From Hordeum vulgare subsp. vulgare (Eukaryota; Streptophyta; Magnoliopsida; Poales; Poaceae), in assembly GCF_904849725.1 (NCBI RefSeq), contig NC_058518.1, forward strand, positions 216,640,741 through 216,704,740: a DNA stretch of 64,000 bases, in the 5' to 3' direction. The notes beneath the pieces were generated by a model. The model had not been told where the DNA came from and ran no database searches. It worked only from the letters and a program-made list of their open reading frames with translations. The translations under genes and the position numbers were made by a program. Positions 10,528 to 22,700 of this stretch are shown in pieces; positions within the stretch are counted from its first letter, which is position 1, and each line of letters opens with the position of its first letter.

Positions 10528-12357
10528 TGAAAGCACAACTTCTCCCTAGATGGTTTTGGTAATTAACAATAACATATAGTTCACTTAACTAATAACCTTA
10601 TCAAGTATATTTCAAGAAATTTCCATGAATGGATTGGCTAGGAATTGCGAGAAGGATCCCCTAAGATCCAAAGAAATATTATAGTCAAAAGCTCGAAGAG
10701 TCTACATTTTTTTTGTGAGTAATCACAATTGATTCCATAGGAAAGCCAATAATATTAAAAGGGGATGAGGTACTCATGATGATCTGGTTACTCAAGTGAT
10801 TCGTTATAAGCCACCAAAAGCCTCAACCAAATTCTCACAAAATATTCCATATGAAACCCTAATCTACCAAAATTGGTGGAACCAAGTTCTTCACTTCTGC
10901 CTCACCGAGTTAGCTCCAGACCGAGCCTATGAAAAACCCTAGCACATCCATAGAACTGAGACTGCATTCGGTGAAACCGAAAAGCAGTAACCAACCTTCT
11001 GTGGTCGAGATTTTGAGTTTTGGAATTTTCGAGATTTCATTTTCCGAACGTCCGAAGTGTTGGATCTCCCTAGATTAAGCCGTATCGATCTCATCCAGAT
11101 GTTTCATCTAGTCTCACCAAAAAGCCAAAACTTGGGATATTTTGCACTAGTCGGTAGCACCGAGTTTTAACTTCGTTGTCACCAAGTTGGGCAATAATGT
11201 TGTAACAGTTTGATTTTTCGAGAAGGCTATATATACCCCTACACACCCTCTCATTCGTTGAGAGAGCACTAAGAACGAACCAACACTTCCTACATCCATT
11301 TTCTTAGACAGAACCACCTACTCATGTGTTGAGATCAAGATATTTCATTCCTACCATATGAATCCTGAATTCTAGCCTTCCCAAGTTGCTTTCCACCCAA
11401 TCATCCTCTTCTACCAATCCAAATTATGTGAGAGAGTGACTAAGTGTTGAGGAGACTATCTTTTGAAGCACAATAGCAAGGAGTTCATCATCTATACACC
11501 ATCTATTACCTTTTGAAGAGTGGTGTCTCCTAGATTGGTTAGGTGTCGCTTGGGAGGCTCCAAATCGCGTGGAGTTGAACCAACAAGTTTGTAAGGGCAA
11601 GGAGATCGTCTACTTCATGAAGATCTACCCCGAGTGAGGCAATTCCTTCGTGGATGCAAGCCATGGTGGAATAGACACGGTTTCTTCTTTGTGGACCCTT
11701 CGTGGGTGAAACCCTCCGTGGACTCGCACAACCGTTACCCTCTGTGGGTTGAAGTCTCCATCAACATGGATGTACGATACACCACCTATTGGAACCACGC
11801 CAAAAATCTCCGTTTATTCATTGTATTTGATATTCTTAACCCTCCTTTACTTACACTTGCAATGGCATTAATTTTCGCTACAAAAATGGTAGACTTGCAT
11901 GTGTAGGGTGGACGTGGAGTATTTGAGCTCGAGCTCAAAAGCACCCGCATGAACAGTAAAATTGAAAAATACAAAAACATTTCAAAAAATTCAGAATTTG
12001 TTTTGCGATGAACTTTGACAGAAATTCTAAGTCTTGCAAATTTTCATTATGAGATCATGTTTGAGTAAGGCGTGACAAAAACGATGCTCAGGAAATGCTA
12101 CTTTTGAAAGCATTTTTAGACACTGGTTTTGAATATATATTTTTGCCACGTCTTACACAAATGTGACCTCATGATGAAAATTTGCAAGCACTTAGAGCAT
12201 TTGTCAAAGTTCATCACAAAAAAATCAGAATGTTTTGAAACGTTTTTTATTTTTTTTTTCTATTTTACTGTTCACGCGGGTGCATTTGAACTCAGAAAGA
12301 TTAAGTTTTAATTTGGTCAAGTAGTGTAATCACCCCCCCCCTCTAGACATACTTTCA
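10528..12357 (+). repeat. 3' LTR with TGAAAG/CTTTCA ends, carrying a nested MITE
   Basis: Starts TGAAAGCACAACTTCTCCC at 10528 and ends CCCCTCTAGACATACTTTCA at 12357, perfect 6 bp inverted ends. A TATA-like CTATATATACCCC lies at about 11,227. No primer-binding site follows the LTR, so it is a 3' LTR (or a solo LTR). About 380 bp near its end is an inserted hairpin MITE (11,921-12,300), leaving about 1.45 kb of LTR. The 90-codon ORF at 11,634 is chance. Confidence 0.7.
11921..12300. mobile_element. Hairpin MITE inside the LTR
   Basis: Almost the whole segment is one palindrome. The left arm GAGCTCAAAAGCACCCGC is matched by the inverted right arm GAGTTCAAATGCACCCGC, and the match goes on through GATGAACTTTGAC and TTGCAAATTTTCAT to a centre near 12,110. 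Such long foldback MITEs are often classed with Mutator-like elements; no target duplication could be fixed, so the class is open. Confidence 0.7.
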
Positions 12358-14744
12358 ATCCTAGAGATGTGCATTGTCATGAATTGAGTGCTGTTCTCCT
12401 TTCTTTGTTGGTTTTTGCTTTGTCCTGATATAAGTTGTTCTGGCATAGAGATTGATGTCGCTGATGAAGAGCAAAATTGTCTTTAGAAGTGCGAGGCAGT
12501 CAAACCCCCTTGATCAAGTCAATACAAACGTATTCTCACGCTCTTGCTCTCATTTCAATGCATTAGGATGAAACGATTTAACTATCACATGCTCTCGCGA
12601 CATGAATCCATTCCTTTGCATGACCTAAGATTGTCACAGAACAAAGCTTACCATATTCCTAGCAAGATTAGGAGTTTCTTGAAACCATTATGTGGCCCTT
12701 CACCATGCTTGCTTATGATATTTAAAGTTGTGTGTGTCTGATCCATCATGGGCAATGTTTCGGAATGGTTATGATCATATTCATGTTAATTGAGGAGTTT
12801 CTATAAGTGTGTGAATTGTTTTTGTGAAGGTGATGATGAGAGGCTGTGTTGGAGAACATAGTGGGTTGTCTCATTAGTACCTCATTTAGCACCTTAGTTC
12901 TTTGTTTGTGTTCCAAGACAAGACAATATAGCATGTTGTGGACTCAGTGAACCTAACCCGCTCGGGCTATTAATCACCATGATCTTAGTCCAGGAGTTGC
13001 AAGTAGTTTTATTGTTGTATAGGTAGGTGTTGTGGCTTACCAATTGAAGTACCATCCAATGACGTGGGCTTGGGTCATAGCACGTGGTTAGGCCTACAAA
13101 GTGAGTGAATAGTTAATCAGTGGACCGGCTTCGGGCCCTACACATAACTTTTGAGGACATTTTTGAAAATTTGGTTTAGTTTTGATTATAGGTTTTGTTA
13201 TTAAATAGGCTATAGCCCTGGACTTGAGTCATTGTAGGTTAACATCCATGGTCGACACCCTCGCCGGCTTCTGCTTGAAGTTAGCTGAGTATATGGTAGT
13301 AAGTGGTGAATGCATGTGTGAAGAAGTACACCCCAGCAGGGTAAACAATCTAACAATCTATTCGAATAGAATCGTCTAGAGATAAGGACTACTTGGAGAC
13401 TTATATGGTTCATAGACAACTACAATGGTTACTCTAAAAATTTCAAGATAAGTGCGAGTATTATGGATGGCCTTTTCATAGGGAGACGAGAGAGGATCCA
13501 TGATATTGTATTATTGTGGTGAGTAGTTAGATGGACTCATGTGCGCTCTCTCACCTTGATCAAATACTGGTAGTCATAGAATATGTTAGCCAAAGGTCAA
13601 ATATAACATTCTGTAATAACCCCCACAACCCCCTTCACTCATACCTCATCCATGATTAGTTAGTTCTCATGTAAGTATTGATGAGTACCTTTGTATTGAT
13701 TGTTGCTTAATTTGACTTTTTGCACAGGAGACCCCGTCTCAGTAGTGGTTCCACGTGAAGTTCGGCATTGGTCGAGTAGCCTGGATCTCAGACAGCAATA
13801 TGGTTCCTTTGGGAGAGTCATTATTTTTTCAGGCTTCTTTAGTCATATGTACGTACACCGGCGTATTTTTTTTGGCTATTGTTGGCTCTTTCAAGCTTTA
13901 AATAAATACTTTGAATCACAGAGTTATGTTGGGATGCCATGATGTACCAACATATATCATGCATATTGTGTGTATGCTTTGAAATGCATGGTATGTGTGG
14001 GGTTCGATACCAAGTAGTACATCACTGGCAGCCTTTATTACTGGGAAATGCCTCGCTATGCTTCCATTGAGCCCTGATAGTTCGCTATTGCTCCGGAACA
14101 AAGTGATTGGCCAACATGCTCCATGAGGGGTTCATGTGTCTGTGTGTATGATTGAGCCGCCTTGGTTTACAAGTAATCTTGTCGGATAAGATCCTTTGTC
14201 ATATAGTTGCTAGCAATATATTTATATAAGTGAGCCAAAATACACAAACGGTCTGACTCAGATAAGGTGGTAGTCATGTGTACCATGTGTGAAGACTCGC
14301 ATGTTTATATGATATGTTACCTAACGAGTTATATAAGTTTGAGCCAAAGATGCAAACGGCTTAAACCAAGGTAAGGTGACAACAATATATATTATGTGTG
14401 AGAATTTAAGTACTTATATGATTTATTCAACTAGATTTATTTGTCGTAGACCCCGGGTGCCGACAACCTCGTAGATATATGTCATATGCTCAATGTGTCG
14501 TTCGATTCACCAAAAGCCTAAAATATACAAACTATAATCTTGAGGTAGTCGACAACTACAAAAGTTGTACATATGTGTCACCAGTGATATCCCATTTATA
14601 GGCAAGAAACTGTATAAGAAAATTAGCCCTAATTTCTGAAATAAATGCATTAAATTTATTATCCTCTCAAATAAGCACCCATGCAATGCCTCCACCGAGG
14701 GGACGACACCAAGCCGTGGCCACATGGCACTGACAGATATGACC
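12358..14744. other. Unassigned repeat-like DNA, no gene seen
   Basis: About 2.4 kb of AT-rich sequence between the LTR and the Harbinger element. ORFs are under 85 codons and show no domain. A stretch at about 13,720-13,830 (GACCCCGTCTCAGTAGTGG onward) looks like LTR or internal retrotransposon DNA, but I could not place its ends. A diverged direct repeat lies near its right end (14,220-14,437). Confidence 0.5.
14220..14437 (+). repeat. Two diverged direct repeats, period about 109 bp
   Basis: GAGCCAAAATACACAAACGG at 14232 recurs as GAGCCAAAGATGCAAACGGC at 14341. Each is followed by a GATAAGGTGG/GTAAGGTGAC block, a TATG-rich stretch and CTTATATGAT or GTTTATATGAT. The copies are strongly diverged. 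Such repeats are seen in some gypsy LTRs; no further copies were noticed here. Confidence 0.5.
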
Positions 14745-14747
14745 TAA

Positions 14748-16814
14748 GAGCATCTATAGCTGGATCTTGCAAATCTGGCCCCTCAAACGACTGCGGATGC
14801 ATCCAGACGGTCCCTCATATTTGGCTCCGTGCATCCACATATCTCATATTCGGACTCTCAAATCCATGCATAACCATGCACGTCAATCATAGAAACTAAA
14901 TGTCGCACATAAAAGAATGTTGGTACCCAACATAAGAAGTTCTTACATCAAATTTATTTGAAGTGCACATTCAATCATCTGCTCTTTGATTTCCATTGTG
15001 GGTCCACATATACTCCACCAGATCATTGAGTAGTTGCGCATGCACGTGATGATCTCGGAGATTCTGATGCAACTGCAGAAAGTTCATAAGCTGAACTGCA
15101 TCTTGATCTTTAGGGATTTCAACTTGTTCTCTAGGTGCTTCAAAATCATTGGTTTGGGCTACACCATCACCCTCATCCTCGACGATCATATGGTGCAAAA
15201 TAACAAAGCATGTCATCGGTTTTCACAAAGTTTTGAATTCACACATCACTGCAGCCCCACGAACAATTCCCCAACGTGCTTGCAGCACTCTGAATGCCCT
15301 TTCCACATCCTTCCTAGTTTCTTCCTGCATTGTTGCAAAGTGCTTTTGTTTGTTGCCATCTGTTTCAGATATAGTCTTCACAAATGCAGCCCGCTGAGCA
15401 TATATGCCATTGGCAAGATAGTATACCATGTTGTAGTCTCGTCTATTGACGGTGTAGTTGCACAGAGATGATTCTTCGTTGCAAAGCCTCTTGAGCACCG
15501 GAGATCGTTGAAGCACGTTGATGTCGTTGTGAGAACCTGGCATTCCAAAGAAAGCATGCCAAATCATAAGTCATGTGATGCCACCGCTTCTAGTATGATG
15601 GTGGCCTCTTTTGTGTGACCTTGATACATTCCTAGTTCTTCCATTGCCAATGCATGCAATCGATTGATCCGAGCATTCCTAGAAACCCTCTAGCCTCTCC
15701 AATTGCCAACAACTTATGTGTCATGTGCATTTGTTTCTTTCAGATACTCTCCTCGAAACACCTCCACCACAACACGGGCAAACTTGATAGTAGTCTTCAG
15801 GAATGTGCTCTCCCCATCCCGACCATCTCACCAAGGGCATCTGCCGCAGTACCAAGTGCAAGCATCCTCGGAGCAGCCATGCACTTCTGCTTGGTAGAGA
15901 AAGAGAGTTGACCACAACAATCCCTTGTGAGCTTGAAGTAGTCATCATGTGCCTCCACTCCCTCCATAATGCACAAAAACAATGGTTTTCACATGTGAAA
16001 ATGATGAAACCATGGACCATCGAGGAAAGTTGGGTTCGGAGCAAAGTAACCCTTCTGCAGTAGCTTTGCTCTGGATACCCTATCCCGATTGATGAACCTT
16101 CTCCCTTTGATTGAGCCCTTGAAATTGAGAATATGATCCACTTCCCGGTCCATTTCCTCCTGCATGCTCATGAGCATGATCATGTCCACTTCTTCATCTG
16201 AATCCAATCAATCGAAGAACTCATCTTGAATCAGTTGATCAAGCTCCGCCGGTTCGTACTCCTCGACGGAGAAAGCATCTGAATCCATCGTTTCCCCTAA
16301 AAATTTGACCAACAAATGTGGACAGACATTCTGTCAAACACATCCAGCGCAAGGCAGAACCAGAGAGGTCGGACGTACCGTAGTGTCTTCCATTCCGGCG
16401 ACGACGTCCTCCGCGACAAGGTCGGGAGAGATGACCCCTCTGACGAAGCGGCCCGAGGGGGGCAAAGGCTACTAGGCAACATATCGCGTGCAGCGGCGGA
16501 GCTAGGAGATGGGCAACGCGAGGAGGGGGAAGAGAGGAAAACAACAACTGGACCCGGCAATTCTGCGGGGTGGGTTTGTTGCAATTGGCGGCGAGGTCAG
16601 GATATCGGTTCCTACGTGGCGGGCGTGCCCGGGCGCTCCCGGGCTCCCTCATATCCGCCCCATATTTGAACGGGATATGAGGAGTGCGAGTCAGGCCAGG
16701 AGTTTGAGGCCCATTTAAGGGGTTCGGTTGAGTTGCATTTTTGTGACCGGTCGGTGGCCAGGCAGCGTGCCCGGGCGTTTGAGACGGGCTTGAGGGGCCC
16801 GGATGTACATGCTC
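14748..16814 (-). mobile_element. PIF/Harbinger DNA transposon with TAA target duplication
   Basis: The left end GAGCATCTATAGCTGG and the inverted right end GAGCATGTACATCCGG form imperfect terminal repeats. Each is flanked by TAA (14,745-14,747 and 16,815-16,817), the 3 bp target duplication typical of PIF/Harbinger. CCCCTCAA occurs near both ends as a subterminal inverted block. The element encodes a broken transposase on the minus strand. At 2,067 bp it is shorter than self-sufficient PIF elements, and no second Myb/SANT-type ORF was found, so it could move only with help from another element. Confidence 0.85.
14975..16290 (-). pseudogene. PIF/Harbinger transposase (DDE), frame-broken
   Basis: Read leftward, recognisable pieces in several frames are: EEVDMIMLMSMQEEMDREVD...LNFKGSIKGRRFINRDR (16,207-15,989), MEGVEAHDDYFKLTRDCCGQ (about 15,980), LGSIDCMHWQW (about 15,660), FFGMPGSHNDINVLQRSP (15,567 on), TRKDVERAFRVLQARWGIV (about 15,310) and HHMIVEDEGD (about 15,190). 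The catalytic triad positions (SID, HND, DVE) are all still present. Several frameshifts separate the pieces, so no functional enzyme can be made. The enzyme would cut at TAA targets in the nucleus. Confidence 0.85.
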
Positions 16815-16817
16815 TAA

Positions 16818-17060
16818 GGTTTCCCCAAGGAGACGATGCCCATGAGCGTCACTGTTGTTAGCATCAGTTGCTGGCACACAAGGATTCTCACCGGCCAAGT
16901 TCGTCGGTCATTGACCCTTGAAGACTGCCAAAGCAAAATAGACCAGAGAGGAGCAAAGCAAGTTGCCAACTTGGACTACCCATTGGGGGAGGTGAGCCAC
17001 ACCCGATGCCTACGACGTTGGCCACAACCTATGCGCCTTGGATCAAGAGCAATTAGTTCG
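16818..17060. other. Flank between Harbinger and minisatellite repeat
   Basis: About 240 bp with no recognisable feature. It must be the continuation of the DNA into which the Harbinger element inserted at the TAA site. Confidence 0.4.
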
Positions 17061-17324
17061 TGAGCGCTTTTTTGAAAGCCTTCAAACGATCACTTTCAGA
17101 CACCATCACTTGACGCGTCCTTACCGGCGTCACGTGTCATGTTTTGAACGTTTCCTTCACATAAAAATCGCATGCCTTTTCGTCTTTTTAGGTATGTTTT
17201 TTTTTACAGTTTTTCAGTATTTTGGTTTTCCATCGGTCTTTCTTACCTTTTGGATGGAAAAAATACAAAAAAAAATTGTGGGGAAAAATGCCTGTTTTTT
17301 CTTTCTCAAAAAACATGATTTTTC

Positions 17325-17590
17325 TTTCGTGAGAGGCATGGCCATGTCTCTCGAAAACGAAAAGAAACATGTTTTCTTTTTTTCTTTCCTCGAGAGGCAT
17401 AATTTTGCTTTCGGAGAGGCTCGGATTTATTTTCCAAGAGGCACGTTCGTGCCTCTCGAAGATGAAAGAAAAAACATGTTTTTGTTTTTTTCTTTTGCAA
17501 AAGGCACTGCCGTGCCTCTTGGAAACAGGAAGAATGGCATTTTTTCCTTTCGCAAGAGGCATGGTTTTTTCATGTGTTTTTTTTTGTAAA
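17325..17590. repeat. GAGGCA...GTGCCTCT minisatellite
   Basis: Six or so degenerate units start with (C/A)GAGAGGCA or AAGAGGCA. Typical parts are GAGAGGCATGGCCATGTCTC, AAGAGGCACGTTCGTGCCTC and AAAGGCACTGCCGTGCCTCT, each followed by an A-rich then T-rich stretch (ACATGTTTTC...). Unit length varies from about 22 to 65 bp. GAGGCAC/GTGCCTC makes every full unit a small palindrome. Part of the array is copied again at 18,313 onward. Confidence 0.65.
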
Positions 17591-19175
17591 AAAGAAAGTT
17601 TGTCAAAACTTGTCAACATGGGATCTAGTCTTAAAGATCTCGACGTGGGAATTCCAACAATAAAAACGGTTCAAAATTTAGACGCACGGTTTAAAAGATA
17701 AAACATTTTTAAAATAACGGTTCTATAAAAAAAGAATATCTTTGAAGATGCGATAACTGACACATATACAATACGACACTTATCACAACCTGTAAAAGTG
17801 AAAGTGATATTTTAAGGGAGTCTTCGATTAGTAATTTCGACTTAGATCCGATCTATAGATACCAATAGCAAAGTCACCGTTCCAACTAGGCCCGATCCAA
17901 AGGCCAGCCTAGCTCGACTATGACCTACACCAAAACCCTAGCTCCCAAAGATTGCCAAGGAGAGGGGCTCTTTTTTTACTAAATGCCCCCCAGAGGATTT
18001 TATGTTGTTCACTGACGCCCCAAAAAACTTATTTCTTGGCGTGACACCCTCACTCACGCCAAACAGTCTGGTGTTTTTAGTACACAGCGTGTCGTCAGTC
18101 AATATGACGCGTATTAATCCGATGCAGGAGGTTACCGTGACTGCTGTTGGTTTCTAGTACACGGAGAGGTTCACGGAGCTGTTTCCTCCAGCGACAGCGA
18201 GGAGGGTTGCGCGCGGGGCGGCAGGGTAGCCAGCGAGCGATGCAACAAGCAGGCAGTGAGCGGCATGGGCCCTAGGCAGTAGTCTGCGTGCGCTTCGCTG
18301 AACATTGTCTACCGTTCGTGCCTCTCGAAGACGAAAGAAAAAACATGTTTTTGGTTTTTTTTTCTTTTGCAAAAGGCACTGTCGTGCCTCTTGGAAACAG
18401 GAAGAATGGCATTTTTTCCTTTCGCAAGAGGCATGGTTTTTTCATGTGTTTTTTTTTGTAAAAAAGAAAGTTTGTCAGAACTTGTCAACATGGGATCTAG
18501 TCTTAAAGATCTCGACGTGGGAATTCCAACAATAAAAACGATTCAAAATTTAGACGCACGGTTTAAAAGATAAAACATTTTAAAATAACGGTTCTATAAA
18601 AAAAGAAAATCTTTGAAGATGCGATAAGTGACACATATACAATAGGACACTTATCACAACCTGTAAAAGTGAAAGTGATATTTTAAGAAAGTCTTAATTT
18701 CGACTTAGATCCAATCTATAGATACCAATAGCAAAGTCATCGTTTCAACTAGGCCCGATCCAAAGGCCAGCCTAGCTCGACTATGACCTACACCAAAACC
18801 CTAGCTCCCAAAGATTGCCAAGGAGAGGGGCTCTTTTTTTACTAAATGGCCCCCAGAGGATTTTATGTTGTTCACTGACGCCCCAAAAAACTTATTTCTT
18901 GGCGTGACACCCTCACTCACGCCAAACAGTCTGGTGTTTTTAGTACACAGCGTGTCGTCAGTCAATATGACGCATATTAATCCGATGCAGGAGGCTACCG
19001 TGACTGCTGTTGGTTTCTAGTACACGGAGAGGTTCACGGAGCTGTTTCCTCCAGCGACAGCAAGGAGGGCTGCGCGCGGGGCGGCATGGTAGCCAGCAAG
19101 CGATGCAACAAGCAGGCAATGAGCGGCATGGGCCCTAGGCAGTAGTCTGCGTGCGCTTCGCTGAACATTGTCTAC
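17444..19175 (+). repeat. Large tandem duplication, two units of 869 and 863 bp
   Basis: Unit 1 (17,444-18,312) and unit 2 (18,313-19,175) are nearly identical throughout: both run from CGTTCGTGCCTCTCGAAG to CTGAACATTGTCTAC. Differences are scattered substitutions and small indels (for example GGGAGTCTTCGATTAG against GAAAGTC). The 4 bases CGTT occur at the start of unit 1, at the junction and just after unit 2. No gene is recognisable inside. Confidence 0.9.
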
Positions 19176-19213
19176 CGTTGCTACTGACTATGGAGTAAGA
19201 AGACGACTCTTAG

Positions 19214-19339
19214 GCTCTGTTCGGTTCCTCTCCACTTCGTGGAGCCCTGGAGCTGGATGTGAGCCGCTCCGTTAAAAAGTGAGATATACTTGCTCCGCTT
19301 CGGGAGCGGAGTCGACGTAGCGGAGATGAACCGAACAGC
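19214..19339. mobile_element. Small MITE with GCTCTGTTCGGTTC ends
   Basis: The left end GCTCTGTTCGGTTC pairs with the right end GAACCGAACAGC. CTCTTAG flanks it on both sides (19,207-19,213 and 19,340-19,346), a 7 bp direct repeat and possibly 8 bp with one mismatch, which fits a hAT-type target duplication. About 126 bp, no coding capacity. Lies roughly 350 bp beyond the stop codon of the GOLD gene. Confidence 0.7.
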
Positions 19340-19346
19340 CTCTTAG

Positions 19347-19689
19347 ATTCAAATGCATGGTCCCACCGATTTTCTGAGAAATCAGACAACCGGGAAAATA
19401 GGCACATTCATAATTCTGAAATTATAAACACATGCTCTCATTTGAAGTAATGTTTCTTTGTGATTATAAGAAAAAAAAAACAGTGATGCTTCTAGTACGG
19501 ATGCATTCATGCATCAGCAAGTCGTCGTAAACATATTTGCACACAACGATACATATTCTGCGCTCATACAACAGTGAGCTACCACGTGTGGTGTATGAGC
19601 ATCAAAACCCCGCAATTAGAATTGCCGCAACACAGTCGGCAAAAGAATAAGGTTATAACATGGGCTTTGGCTGCATCTGCACGGCTACT
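19347..19689 (-). other. Probable 3' UTR and downstream flank of the GOLD-domain gene
   Basis: Minus-strand DNA after the TGA at 19,690-19,692. It has the U-rich look of plant 3' UTRs (for example TATGTATCGTTGTGTGC and a run of T near 19,470) and AATAAG-like elements; no other gene is visible. The real cleavage site cannot be fixed from sequence alone. Confidence 0.4.
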
Positions 19690-19758
19690 TCAGGCTTCGA
19701 CAACATGCTCCATGGGCTCGGTGACCGAAGGCACTGCATCCACCTTGTACCGGAGGGT
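19690..19758 (-). CDS. GOLD gene exon 13 (terminal)
   Basis: 69 nt, acceptor CATATGCCAG. Encodes [22 protein letters not shown] and a TGA stop. The first residues complete the last GOLD strand; the tail beyond is short and acidic. Confidence 0.87.
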   Translation of the reverse strand, partial: TLRYKVDAVPSVTEPMEHVVEA

Positions 19759-22700
19759 CTGGCATATGCAAATGGAATGGAGAATCATTATTAGAAGAGA
19801 AGAAATATAGTTCTATTCAATTATATGTTCCATATTGTTCAGCCATGACATGACCGGTTTAATTTCTAGAGCGAAATATAGTTCTATTCAATTATATGTT
19901 CCATATTGTTCACCCATGACATGACCGGTTTAATTTCTAGAGCTTTTCTCCTTCACTCATTTTTTGCCTTTTGCTTTTGTTTCCATATTCTTCAGATATG
20001 GTGCTACCCAGGCGTTTTGCAATCTTTAATATCCATGATTTAGGGACTTTCCTCCAAATAGTCGGCAAAAGAAGGGTCATACCTGTTGGAACCAGGAGCT
20101 CCGGCGAGCTCTTAGCCTAAACTGCCTGCTAGTCTCCCTCTCTCATGATGGTTCTCTGACGAAAAACGGGAGGAAGAAGAAGAACAGGAGCTTTTGTGCT
20201 GTGAACTGGTACAGCTTTTTTCACTTTCTATTCCGAATATAAACTGAGTTTACAAAGAACGGATCAACCCACACCCGAGCAGACTGGCCGTGCCATCCCA
20301 CGACGCTCGGATCGGGCGAGTGATGTGCTTGCCGCGCAAGTCCCTCATGCCATCCCATGCGCTTATCCGGGCAGCACCTAGCTAACTATAACAGAAAGAC
20401 TAACAGAAACCCTAAGAATCGGTCTACCCCTGAACTAACTCTCGAAGAGGTTTGATCAGGTGGTTTATTCTGAAAGCACGACTAATGCGCACCGGCAATC
20501 AATAGTAGAAGTTCTTTACAGGTTTGGAAACTAGCCTATCTAAAACCCAGGCGAGGAACTACTTGAGTCCAACATTTCACCTCCTACTTCCGAAGCCTGG
20601 AGCTCACCGTCCCGACGCCGGTCTTCTATCGCATTTCCACGAACTTGATCCGCCCCAGCGCCTTGGTGAGAAAATCGGCAAGTTGTCCATCAGTGCCCAC
20701 ATGGTCTGTTGGCTTTTGAACTTGCGTATGCAGCTGTACAGGCGTGCCTACGCGATTCTTGCTTCGGCCGGCTACTTGACGGAACTTGCGTAACTAGCGA
20801 CACGAATAAAACTGATCGATGGATTTGATGGCTAAAGGCCCCTGTCGTGCCTTTGCTTTGTATTGCTTTTCGTTTTTCTGGTGTTACAATCAACACCCCT
20901 AGGGTGTCTTTTATACACGTCCACAAGGGACTATGAAAATAGACTAGGACTAGGAATCCTAATACTACTAGGACTTGGTTTGGCTTTCTTTCCTAATCCT
21001 AAAGAAACAACATGATTAACTTCTACATTCACCTCCTTAATCTTGTTGCTTGACTTCATTTCTTGCACTCCGACTTTCCTCCTCATCTCGATGAACTTCT
21101 GTCGACCGAGGGACTTGGTGAAAATATCGGCAAGTTGGTCTTTCGTGTTCACATGTTGAACCTCGATCAACCCTTCTTCAATGCACTCCCGGATATGGTG
21201 GAACCGGGTATTTATGTGCTTGCTCCTTTCGTGATGAACTGGATTTTTGCACAACGAGATTGCAGCTTGGTTATCGATCTTCAGTGACACCTTCTGCACC
21301 TCCCGCTTTGCAAGAATAGCTAGGAGTCTTCTCAGCCACACTGCTTGACAAGCCGCCGTGCTTGCCGCTATGTATTCTGCCTCGCATGAAGACAATGCCA
21401 CCACCTTTTGCTTCTGAGAATTCCAGCTAATCGGATTCGGGCCAAGGTAGAAAACCATGCCCGTTCTGCTCTTTCGGTCATCAACATCACCTGCCATGTC
21501 ACTATCTGAATATCCACGAAGGATCAATCCTTCCTTTCCCTTTCTGTACGTGCAACCAAGATTAATGGTGCCTTTCACATAGCGCAAGATTTGATTGACC
21601 GCGCTCATGTGCTCGGTTGTCGGATTCTCCATGAAACGACTCACGATCCCGACTGAATAAGCCAAGTCAGATCAGGTATGCACCAAATATCTTAGGCTGC
21701 CCACAACGCTTCGATACATTGTGGTGTCCACCGGCGGATTTGAGCTACGCTTGCTCAACTTGTGACGTTGGTCCATTGGAACTTGTGTCTCATAGCAAAC
21801 GGACATGCCACACTTTTCCAATAACTTGACCGCATAAGCCGATTGACATAGGGAAATCTCTCCGGAGCTTTGCTTCACTTCGATGCCCAAGTAATAGCTG
21901 AGTAATCCCAGATCACTCATGCTAAACTTATTCTTCATTTGCGCCTTGAAACGTTCAATTTCTTGTACGCTATCTCCGGTGATAATCAGATCGTCGACAT
22001 AAACTCCAACTAGCAGGTTTGAGCCTTTGGAGTTCTTTGTATAGACTGTGTGCTCGAGGGGACATCTCTTGAACCCGAGCGAGACCAGACTTCGATCTAA
22101 CTTTGAGTTCCAAGCTCTTGGCGCTTGCTTCAACCCGTAAAGTGCCTTCTTGAGCTTGTAAACTTTCCCTTCTTCGCCTTTCTTCTCGTAGCCGAGGGGT
22201 TGTTCCACGTACACTTCTTCTGTGAGATCGCCGTTGAGGAAAGCGGATTTAACATCCATATGATGAACCTTCCAATCCTCTTGTGCTGCCAAAGCTAGGA
22301 GCACTCTCACTGTCTCGAGTTGAGCAACTGGTGCAAACACCTCATCATAGTCAACTCCTTGACGTTGTACGTAGCCCTTTGCAACGAGTCTTGCTTTGTA
22401 CTTCACAATGGCACCCTCTGTGTCCTTCTTTAACTTGTAAACCCACTTCAAACCTATCGTCTTTTGGTTTGGAGGTCGGATTACCAAAGTCCACGTGCCG
22501 TTGCTCTCAATTGCCTTCATCTCCTCATCCATGGCGTGCGTCCAGCTAGGACTTTTGCTCGCCTCTACGAAGTTCGCCGGCTCCTCAACTCCGAACAGAC
22601 ATAGTCCGTAGTACTCGAGCGTAACTGGCTTGGTGTACTTGTAGACTTTCTTGAGCATCTTGTAGCGACGAGGCCCTGAGGAGTCCGTTGTAGCTTGCGA

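Noticed and set aside
15034..15471. 145-codon plus-strand ORF
   Set aside because: Lies antisense to the Harbinger transposase remnants.
17038..17589. 183-codon Phe-rich plus-strand ORF
   Set aside because: Produced by the T-rich minisatellite; its repeats follow the DNA unit, and the antisense frame is equally long.
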